Assembly: GCA_015489185.1 (NCBI GenBank)
Contig: WGAE01000236.1
Coordinates: 1 to 7,173, forward strand
DNA: 7,173 nt
From: Campylobacterales bacterium
GTDB taxonomy: Bacteria > Campylobacterota > Campylobacteria > Campylobacterales > QNZT01
Direction of reading: 5' to 3'
Position numbers and translations under genes: made by a program. This document shows positions 1 to 5,706 of the stretch, in pieces (the first letter of the stretch is position 1; the number at the start of each line of letters is the position of its first letter). A model generated the notes under the pieces. It had not been told where the DNA came from. It saw nothing but the letters and a program-made list of their open reading frames with translations, and made no database searches.

Positions 1-1046
1 GTGTTCATCGTTTCAGTGACGGAGCCGATCTGATTGGGTTTGATCAAAATGGCGTTTGCGATACCTTTGTCGATACCTTCCTGAAGAATCTTTTCGTTTG
101 TCACAAAAAGGTCGTCACCGACAAGCTGGATTTTGTCACCCAGTTTCTCAGTCAGGATTTTCCACCCGTCCCAGTCATCTTCGCTCAAACCGTCTTCGAT
201 CGATACGATCGGATATTTTGCGCAGAGTTCTTCGTAGTAGGCGACCATCTCTTCAGCACTTAATATGCGGTTTTCGGAATCGAGTTTGTATCCGCCTTCT
301 GTTACGAGTTCGCTGCTTGCGACATCGAGTGCGATGACAATATCGTCTCCCGGTTTGTAGCCCGCTTTTTCAATCGCCTGCATGATGACCTGGATCGGCT
401 CTTCGTTGTTTTTGAGATTGGGTGCGAAACCGCCTTCATCTCCGAGTGCCGTACTTTCACCCATTTCGGCGATGATCTTTTTGAGGTTATGGTAGACTTC
501 GGATGCCGCGCGCAGTGCTTCGGAAAATTCCTTGAAGTTGACGGGCATAATCATATATTCCTGAAAATCGACACTGTTGTTGGCGTGGCTTCCGCCGTTG
601 ATGATGTTAAACATAGGCACCGGCAGGGTCATTGCGTTGCTGCCGCCCAGATAGCGATAAAGTGGAACACCCAGACTCTGTGCCGCTGCTCTGGCAACCG
701 CCATCGAAACACCGAGTACCGCGTTTGCACCGAGGTTTTCATAGTTATCGCTGCCGTCGAGCTGCTTCATGATCGCATCGACTTCCGCCTGGTTGTAGGG
801 ACTGATACCTATGAGTTCATCGGCAATTTTCGTGTTGACGTTATCGCAAGCTTTCTGCACACCTTTGCCCATATAGCGCTCGTCGCCGTCACGCAGTTCA
901 AGTGCTTCCCGTTTTCCCGTACTTGCTCCGGAAGGAACGATCGCGCTGGCTTGTGTCCCGTCACTGAGGACTACGGTCGCACGTACTGTCGGATTGCCCC
1001 TGCTGTCGAGCACTTCATCTGCGTAGATATCGTCAATATACACCAT
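1..1046 (-). CDS. eno: Enolase (2-phosphoglycerate dehydratase), C-terminus cut by the window edge
   Basis: Cytosolic glycolytic and gluconeogenic enzyme that interconverts 2-phosphoglycerate and phosphoenolpyruvate. I translated the minus strand from the ATG at 1046 and read 348 residues without a stop; bacterial enolases are about 420-430 residues, so roughly 75-80 are missing. The N-terminus has the family signature DSRGNPTV (14-21) and the mobile loop SGASTGKREA (39-48). By alignment with E. coli enolase, the catalytic residues E163 (FQEYM), E204 (GDEGGFAPN) and K336 (LIKPNQIG) are all present, as are the magnesium ligands D241, E284 (IEDGL) and D311 (GDDLF). A strong ribosome binding site, AAGGAGAG, lies 9 bases before the ATG. 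The gene starts 24 bases after the recA stop with no terminator between them, so it is probably read from the recA promoter. Nothing looks damaged; only the window edge truncates it. Confidence 0.97.
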   Translation of the reverse strand, partial: MVYIDDIYADEVLDSRGNPTVRATVVLSDGTQASAIVPSGASTGKREALELRDGDERYMGKGVQKACDNVNTKIADELIGISPYNQAEVDAIMKQLDGSDNYENLGANAVLGVSMAVARAAAQSLGVPLYRYLGGSNAMTLPVPMFNIINGGSHANNSVDFQEYMIMPVNFKEFSEALRAASEVYHNLKKIIAEMGESTALGDEGGFAPNLKNNEEPIQVIMQAIEKAGYKPGDDIVIALDVASSELVTEGGYKLDSENRILSAEEMVAYYEELCAKYPIVSIEDGLSEDDWDGWKILTEKLGDKIQLVGDDLFVTNEKILQEGIDKGIANAILIKPNQIGSVTETMN

Positions 1047-1070
1047 CGTTGTCTTCTCTCCTTGTATTGT

Positions 1071-2102
1071 TTACTTTTTGGTTGTTTCGGGTTCCTCTTG
1101 CGATTCTTCCGTTTCTATGCCCATAGCACGTTTGATGCCATCTTCGATTTCACGGGCGAGTTCAGGATCCGATTTGAGGAGTGCCTTGACGTTTTCACGT
1201 CCCTGTCCAAGCTTTTTGTCGCCGTAACTGAACCATGCACCGCTTTTGTCGATGATATCCAGTTTCACACCGTAGTCGACAAGCTCTCCCTCTTTCGAGA
1301 TTCCTTCGCCGAACATTATATCGAATTCTGCTTGTTTAAACGGTGGTGCGACTTTGTTTTTGATCACTTTGGCTTTGACTCGGTTACCGATATTTTCCTC
1401 TGCCTGTTTGAGGGTGGCGATACGTCGGACATCGATTCTGACAGATGCGTAAAACTTCAGTGCGTTACCTCCGGTCGTGGTTTCGGGTGAACCGTATCCC
1501 ATTGTACCGATTTTCATACGAATCTGGTTGATGAAGATGACCGTGGTATTCATTTTATGCAGCACACCCGTGAGTTTGCGCAGCGCCTGGCTCATCAGTC
1601 TTGCTTGCAGACCGACGTGGGTATCTCCCATATCGCCTTCGATTTCCGTTTTCGGTGTGAGTGCCGCAACGGAGTCGACGACGATGATGTCGATCGCACC
1701 GCTGCGCGCCATTGTTTCGACGATATCGAGCGCCTGTTCTCCGAAATCGGGCTGGGAGACGTAGAGGTTGTCGACATCGACGCCGAGATTTTTTGCATAT
1801 TTAATATCCAGCGCGTGTTCTGCGTCGATAAAAGCGGCAATACCGCCCTGGCGCTGTGCTTCGGCGATGATTTGCAGTGCGAGTGTTGTTTTACCGGAGC
1901 TTTCGGGTCCGTAGATCTCAATAATTCTGCCCTTTGGGACCCCTCCGATTCCGAGCGCGATATCGAGTCCGAGCGATCCTGTGCTGATCGCGTCGATCGG
2001 CTCTACCTCTTTGTCACCCAGACGCACGATAGCACCTTTCCCGAATGTTTTGTCGATCTGTTTGATCGTCATTTCAAGTGCTTTACGTTTGTTTTCATCC
2101 AT
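1071..2102 (-). CDS. recA: Recombinase RecA
   Basis: ATP-dependent strand-exchange protein that polymerises on single-stranded DNA and pairs it with a homologous duplex. It is 343 residues, a normal full length. Visible landmarks: a short N-terminal helix, Walker A GPESSGKT (65-72), catalytic glutamate E95 in DAEHALD, Walker B IIVVDS (139-144, D143), loop L1 around 155-164, the ATP-sensing glutamine Q193 in FINQIRMKIG, loop L2 (about 194-209), and a C-terminal tail (about 329-343) rich in glutamate and ending in two lysines. The start is supported by AAGGA seven bases before the ATG, and an upstream promoter is visible. It is the first gene of a probable recA-eno unit. Campylobacterota generally lack LexA, and I see no classical SOS box, so SOS-type control is not indicated. 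AddAB, which prepares RecA's substrate, is encoded nearby upstream. Confidence 0.99.
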   Translation of the reverse strand: MDENKRKALEMTIKQIDKTFGKGAIVRLGDKEVEPIDAISTGSLGLDIALGIGGVPKGRIIEIYGPESSGKTTLALQIIAEAQRQGGIAAFIDAEHALDIKYAKNLGVDVDNLYVSQPDFGEQALDIVETMARSGAIDIIVVDSVAALTPKTEIEGDMGDTHVGLQARLMSQALRKLTGVLHKMNTTVIFINQIRMKIGTMGYGSPETTTGGNALKFYASVRIDVRRIATLKQAEENIGNRVKAKVIKNKVAPPFKQAEFDIMFGEGISKEGELVDYGVKLDIIDKSGAWFSYGDKKLGQGRENVKALLKSDPELAREIEDGIKRAMGIETEESQEEPETTKK

Positions 2103-2129
2103 AGTACATTCCTTCTCTGTTTTTGATTT

Positions 2130-2159
2130 ATCCTATCATATTTCATGAAACTCTGTCAA
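2130..2159 (-). promoter_or_regulatory. Probable sigma-70 promoter of recA-eno
   Basis: Read on the minus strand, a perfect TTGACA (2154-2159) is followed after 18 bases by TAGGAT (2130-2135). An overlapping TATGAT (2135-2140) is an alternative -10 that could work without a -35 element, as is common in Campylobacterota. Transcription would begin around 2122-2128, giving a leader of about 20-25 bases before the recA ATG. The 18-base spacer contains the perfect palindrome TTTCATGAAA (2141-2150), which may be an operator. The position between two same-strand genes, directly before recA, supports the call. Confidence 0.65.
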
Positions 2160-2179
2160 AAAATATTTCAAAATGAAAT
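2159..2179 (-). terminator. Weak AT-rich hairpin with T-run after the coiled-coil gene
   Basis: On the minus strand, ATTTCA and TGAAAT form a 6-bp stem around a TTT loop (2165-2179). One A and six Ts follow (2159-2164). It begins 8 bases after the stop codon of the upstream gene, where a terminator would be expected. The stem is almost all A-T pairs, so it would terminate poorly at best, and the T-run runs into the recA -35 element. It could equally be an operator, because its TTTCA/TGAAA arms recur as a palindrome 26 bases downstream. Confidence 0.3.
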
Positions 2180-2187
2180 TTTATTTG

Positions 2188-2685
2188 TCACTCTTCTTTT
2201 TGCTTTTTCAATGTTTTGCTGATCGCTTCGATCATCGCTTCCGTCTGCTGGGAGGCAAGGTTCTCCTGATAGGTGCCGGCACCTTTTTGCAGGGCTTTTT
2301 TCAGTTTTTCAACCTGCGCTTTGAGGGTTTTGATGTCACTCTCTTCATATGTTTTGAGCTTTGTTCTGAGTTTGCGGTTCTCTTCAAGCAGATTGCGATA
2401 ACGTTCGTCGTCGCTTTGGGTGCGCTGGGTTTCGATCCTCTCTTCAAGATGCGCACACTGTGCTTTCAGTGAAGTGACGGTTTCGTTGAGTTCATGACGT
2501 ATTTTGACAAGATTTTCGACATCTTTTTCAAGTTTGCGGATCTTCTCTTCGAGCAGGGAGTTTTCGACCTCTTTTTGGTGTATGAGCTCCTGATACTCCT
2601 GGGTGATGGCATTGAAGAAGCCTTCGAGTTGTGTGACAAAGAAGCTCTTTTTCATCGTCAGTTTTTTGGAGATATCTTTGAGCAT
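2188..2685 (-). CDS. Coiled-coil protein of unknown function, 165 residues
   Basis: I do not recognise a family. The protein is soluble and highly charged, with no signal peptide, membrane segment or enzymatic motif. Residues 1-30 are a mixed, partly hydrophobic segment (MKKSFFVTQLEGFFNAI around 11-27). From about 31 to 133 the sequence has leucine- and isoleucine-spaced heptads rich in Glu, Lys and Gln, typical of a long parallel coiled coil. A Gly-Ala-Gly break at 135-137 is followed by a short helical tail ending KKQKEE. It has one cysteine (77). The ATG at 2685 is preferred because it lies about 20 bases after a good promoter and has a purine-rich AAGGCGGG before it; an internal ATG at codon 11 has no clear ribosome binding site. 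The gene has its own promoter and sits between addA and recA. The spacing FFNAITQEYQELI followed by a coiled coil is vaguely like DivIVA-type proteins, but the usual GY(D) region is absent. Confidence 0.85.
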   Translation of the reverse strand: MLKDISKKLTMKKSFFVTQLEGFFNAITQEYQELIHQKEVENSLLEEKIRKLEKDVENLVKIRHELNETVTSLKAQCAHLEERIETQRTQSDDERYRNLLEENRKLRTKLKTYEESDIKTLKAQVEKLKKALQKGAGTYQENLASQQTEAMIEAISKTLKKQKEE

Positions 2686-2707
2686 CGTTCCCGCCTTCAG
2701 AGATTCT

Positions 2708-2742
2708 CACAATTATATAGTAAATTGTGTAAATCTTCACAA
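2708..2742. promoter_or_regulatory. Operator-like cluster of three alternating TTGTG/CACAA half-sites
   Basis: On the plus strand CACAA occurs at 2708-2712, TTGTG at 2725-2729 and CACAA at 2738-2742. The first two extend to a 7-bp inverted repeat, CACAATT and AATTGTG, with an 8-base spacer (2708-2729) that covers the -10 box. The second and third form another inverted repeat with an 8-base spacer, reaching the -35 region. A dimeric repressor bound at either pair would occlude the promoter. The binding protein is unknown, and part of the symmetry could come from the AT-rich composition. Confidence 0.4.
2712..2742 (-). promoter_or_regulatory. Promoter of the coiled-coil gene
   Basis: On the minus strand a perfect -10 box TATAAT (2712-2717) sits in an AT-rich run. 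A weak -35 candidate, TTGTGA (2737-2742), lies 19 bases upstream. Transcription should start near 2705, leaving a leader of about 20 bases before the ATG at 2685. This promoter lies downstream of the terminator-like hairpin that follows addA, so the coiled-coil gene appears to be transcribed independently of addBA. Confidence 0.7.
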
Positions 2743-2756
2743 AGAGTATTGCGTCC

Positions 2757-2942
2757 TTTGAAAAAGTGTTGATTGAACGAAAGCTTTATCATTTGCGCAT
2801 CCAAACCGGACGGTTGCCGAAGGCAAAAAAAGTGCACCCAACCCCGAAGGGGCGCTTGCGTTTGCACTTTTTAGTCCGGTTTGGATGTATTCGCGAAGCG
2901 ACAAATGGTAACTCGCTTGAGTAAAATCAACACTTTTTCAAA
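2757..2942. repeat. 186-bp nested inverted repeat / large stem-loop element
   Basis: The outermost arms are a perfect 18-bp inverted repeat: TTTGAAAAAGTGTTGATT at 2757-2774 and its complement at 2925-2942. Moving inward, CATTTG (2790-2795) pairs with 2902-2907, ATCCAAACCGGAC (2799-2811) pairs with 2874-2886, and AAAAAGTGCA (2827-2836) pairs with 2863-2872. Side hairpins with GAA loops on the plus strand sit at 2814-2826 (TTGCC/GGCAA), 2842-2852 (CCCC/GGGG) and 2891-2901 (TCGC/GCGA), plus a smaller one at 2911-2922 (ACTC/GAGT). It contains no open reading frame of note and begins 7 bases after the addA stop codon. The terminal inverted repeats suggest a miniature mobile element, but no flanking target duplication is visible. 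Its centre doubles as a terminator. Confidence 0.8.
2825..2872 (-). terminator. Probable intrinsic terminator of addBA
   Basis: On the minus strand AAAAAGTGCA (2863-2872) pairs with TGCACTTTTT (2827-2836), and the run continues to seven Ts (2825-2831). The 26-base apical part contains a second hairpin, CCCC/GGGG closed as C(UUCG)G, an unusually stable tetraloop. It lies about 80-125 bases after the addA stop codon and before the promoter of the next gene. The plus-strand version also ends in five Ts, so it could act in both directions, though no plus-strand gene needs it here. Confidence 0.6.
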
Positions 2943-2949
2943 AGTTTTG

Positions 2950-5706
2950 TTAGAAGACTTCGATTAGTTCGATGCTGTTTGAGCGTACGTAGCACAAAAA
3001 GGCATCGGTTCTTGTTCCGGTAATTTCATGCACGGCTTTTTTGTAGTTGGCAACCTGTTTTTTGTGCTCAGAGCGCATCTGTTCGGAACTTTTGTAGTCG
3101 ATGATCACGTAGCGATCTTCGTGTTGTACCAGCAAGTCGAGCTGACGTACCTCTTCGTTGTAGATGATCGGTTGTTCTTTGAAACAGATGCCGTCGACCA
3201 GCTTCAAAAACGGTTCGTAGCTGATCAGCCGTTCGACGCGGTTTTTGATCGCATCTGCATCTCCGTCATCCAGCACCGTCTCAAAGCGGTTTTTCATCGC
3301 CCACCAGGCATTTTCGAGATCATCCGGTGAGAATCCGTCTAGAATCTCCAGCAGATAATGGAGCGCGTTTCCGAAGTTGACGGCTCGGATATCATCGGCT
3401 TCCTCTTTTTCGGGAACGATTTTCTGCTCCTGCAGTCCCAGACGTATCGGTCGGTAGTGAAGTGTCGGCGGCGGTGTGTGTTGTGTGTCGCTTTTTTGGG
3501 TGAAGGAGGGAAGTTTGCCGATGGTGCAAGGTTCAAGATCGAGTATCGAAAATCCCGAATTTTTCCGCGCTTCGTTGTGAACGATGACAAGGCTCTCTTC
3601 GGCACGGGTGAAAGCGACGTAGAGTGCGTTGAGCATATCTTCCGTGACCAGTCTGTTTTCATGTTCGAGGGCGCTTCGGTATTTGGGATCGAGATGTTCT
3701 CTGGCTTTGGTGCGAATGTAGATAGTTTCCAGATCGATCTCATCGTAACGGAAGATAAAGGTCCCGCCTCTGCCGTTTTTTCTGGTCATTCTGTCGGAGA
3801 GGACGACGTGTTTGAATTCCAGCCCTTTCGATTTATGAACGGTGAGAATATTGATCCCCTCGCTCATTTTAGTCGGAGAGTCGACGTTGAGTTTTTCACT
3901 TTCGAACAAAAAGGCTTCGATATCTTTGTATTGTGCCGAGATTTCGAGCAGTTTCAACAGATTGGGATCCTGACCAGGAAGATCGAATTTTCGGATAATC
4001 TCTTTGATCAGCACGGGTAATGTGCGGTGTCGGCTTGCCGGTTCGAAATCGATTTTCGTATCCCACGATTTGCCGACCAGGGCAAGAAAGGATGCTTTGC
4101 AAATCTCTTTGCCAAAGTAGAGATACTTCAGCAGTTCGATGATTGCCGCGACGTAGCGCTGGTTGATTAGTTTGCCCGATGTTTGCGTCGTCACTTTCAG
4201 GTTCGGATTTCGTCGATGCAGCAGATCTTCGATTTCAAAAGCATCCGCGTTGGTGTAGGTCAGTACGGCAATATCGGCAGGATCGATTCCTTTTTCCAGC
4301 AGTGCAAAGACTTCATCCGCAACGCCATCGGCGATATCTTCGTACATTGCGACTTTGATGTAGCCGCGTTGTTCTTCTGTTTTACATTTCTGATCGCTGT
4401 ACCCTTCGATTTTATCTCGAAACGTATCGTTGACGAATCGTACGATATTGCAGGCGCTGCGATAGTTTGTGTCGAGTTTTTGCAATGTGACGCCGTAGCG
4501 TTTTTGTACATAGTGAAACAGCTCTTTCGCACCGCCGCGAAAACGGTAGATCGACTGTTTGATATCACCGACATAGAAGAAAGTTTTGAGTTCGTTGCCG
4601 CTGCCGATACCTGCATGAATTTCATCGATGATCGGCGCCAGAATTTTATACTGAACAATATTGGTATCCTGAAATTCGTCGATCAGCAGATGGTCGATCG
4701 TCGTATCGAGCCTGAAATAGAGAAAGTCACGGTCGATCTTTTCATGAAGCAGTTTGAAGAGCAGGTTGGTCACATCGTTGAATGAAAGGGTGTTTTCGCG
4801 GATATTCTCTTCATGAAGCGTCTCTTTGTAGAGACGATAAAGGTGCATATATTTGGAAAGCAGATAGCGCTCTTTTTGTTCGAGATATTCGCGAAGCGTA
4901 TCTTTGAGCGCGCCAAAAAGGGTATCCGCTTCGGGGCGGGCGCACTTTTTGAAGTAGTTGTACTCCGTAAGTGACGATTTTGCCAGCCAGGTCGCCTCTT
5001 TGAGCGTATCGGTGTCGGTGATTTTTTCCAGTGCCTTTTTCCCGCTTGGAGAGAGTTGCGGGCAATGCTCTTCGAACCACATTTTCAATGTCTGGAATTG
5101 CTTCATGACGTTCGCATCGGAAGGGTAGGGAGGATCGTCATCGAAAGCGAGTCTGTCCAGTTCAGCATCTTTTTCGTAAAGTTTTTGCAACAGGGAAAAG
5201 ATATCGCCCAGTTTTTTGCTCTCACGCGCCGCAAAAAGCACCAGATCTTTATAGGCGTCGTTTTGCCGCACCTTTTGGAGAAAATGGAGTATAAAGCGTT
5301 GCTCGTCACTCATTTCATCGATGGTAAAATCGGGCATCAGTCCCAGATGCTGGGAAAAGAGACGCAAAATCTGTGCGAAAAATTTATCGATGGTCGAAAT
5401 ACGTACCGAAGCGTTCAAATAACGTTTGTAGATTGTTTCGCGCTGTGTAAGAATAGTCGATTCATCGATTTGGAGCATTTTGGCGATTTCTTCGCGTTCG
5501 TTTTTGCGTACATCTGTGTGCAGTTGCGATAACACGGCGGAGATACGTGTTTGCATTTCGTTTGCCGCTTTGTTGGTGAAAGTGAGCGCGAGGATCGTTT
5601 CCGGTTTTGCTCCCAGGTAGAGTAGGGCGATATAGCGTATGACAAGGGCGAATGTTTTGCCGCTGCCCGCACTCGCTTCGTATGCCATAGACTGGTAAAA
5701 TGCCAT
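2950..5706 (-). CDS. addA: AddA/RecB-like helicase-nuclease subunit
   Basis: ATP-dependent UvrD/Rep-family DNA helicase fused to a PD-(D/E)XK nuclease. With AddB it unwinds and trims double-strand breaks to produce the 3' single strand used by RecA. It is complete at 918 residues. Helicase motifs in order: Walker A ASAGSGKT (11-18), motif Ia ALTFTNKAANEM (40-51), STIDKFF (104-110), motif II DEFQDT (343-348), motif III VGDIKQSIYRFRGG (379-392), motif IV DTNYRS (412-417), motif V TVHKSKGLEF (622-631) and motif VI VAFTRAEE (697-704). The nuclease follows a low-complexity linker (about 735-770), with H783, E844, D857 (RQLDLLV), D870 and K872 (IIDYKSS), and Q884/Y888 (QVANY), so it looks catalytically intact. 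The ATG overlaps the addB stop by one base (TAATG) with AGGA seven bases upstream, indicating translational coupling. Calling it AddA rather than RecB rests on the AddB partner and the absence of RecC/RecD here. Confidence 0.93.
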   Translation of the reverse strand: MAFYQSMAYEASAGSGKTFALVIRYIALLYLGAKPETILALTFTNKAANEMQTRISAVLSQLHTDVRKNEREEIAKMLQIDESTILTQRETIYKRYLNASVRISTIDKFFAQILRLFSQHLGLMPDFTIDEMSDEQRFILHFLQKVRQNDAYKDLVLFAARESKKLGDIFSLLQKLYEKDAELDRLAFDDDPPYPSDANVMKQFQTLKMWFEEHCPQLSPSGKKALEKITDTDTLKEATWLAKSSLTEYNYFKKCARPEADTLFGALKDTLREYLEQKERYLLSKYMHLYRLYKETLHEENIRENTLSFNDVTNLLFKLLHEKIDRDFLYFRLDTTIDHLLIDEFQDTNIVQYKILAPIIDEIHAGIGSGNELKTFFYVGDIKQSIYRFRGGAKELFHYVQKRYGVTLQKLDTNYRSACNIVRFVNDTFRDKIEGYSDQKCKTEEQRGYIKVAMYEDIADGVADEVFALLEKGIDPADIAVLTYTNADAFEIEDLLHRRNPNLKVTTQTSGKLINQRYVAAIIELLKYLYFGKEICKASFLALVGKSWDTKIDFEPASRHRTLPVLIKEIIRKFDLPGQDPNLLKLLEISAQYKDIEAFLFESEKLNVDSPTKMSEGINILTVHKSKGLEFKHVVLSDRMTRKNGRGGTFIFRYDEIDLETIYIRTKAREHLDPKYRSALEHENRLVTEDMLNALYVAFTRAEESLVIVHNEARKNSGFSILDLEPCTIGKLPSFTQKSDTQHTPPPTLHYRPIRLGLQEQKIVPEKEEADDIRAVNFGNALHYLLEILDGFSPDDLENAWWAMKNRFETVLDDGDADAIKNRVERLISYEPFLKLVDGICFKEQPIIYNEEVRQLDLLVQHEDRYVIIDYKSSEQMRSEHKKQVANYKKAVHEITGTRTDAFLCYVRSNSIELIEVF

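Noticed and set aside
56..337. A 93-codon arginine-rich plus-strand frame at the left edge
   Set aside because: It is antisense to the conserved C-terminal half of enolase and has no independent coding support.
489..1490. A 333-codon open frame on the plus strand across eno and recA
   Set aside because: It is exactly antisense to two unmistakable genes, its protein is cysteine- and phenylalanine-rich with no recognisable domain, and it has no convincing ribosome binding site. It is a by-product of codon bias.
2089..2109. A four-codon mini-frame (MYYG) overlapping the recA start, as a possible leader peptide
   Set aside because: Its ATG abuts the AAGGA with no spacer, so a ribosome bound there would use the recA ATG; this is coincidence.
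1557..2126. A 189-codon plus-strand frame antisense to recA
   Set aside because: It lies opposite conserved RecA coding sequence and shows no protein features of its own; the same applies to plus-strand frames at 3358-4020, 4183-4785 and 6201-6872 opposite addA and addB.
2528..2740. A 70-codon minus-strand frame starting in the promoter region upstream of the coiled-coil gene
   Set aside because: It overlaps the coiled-coil gene in another frame, its start lies upstream of the predicted transcription start, and its peptide resembles nothing.
2757..2942. Integron attC site or remnant insertion sequence
   Set aside because: The outer arms lack the RYYYAAC/GTTRRRY core sites of attC, no integrase or transposase fragment is present, and no target-site duplication flanks the repeat.
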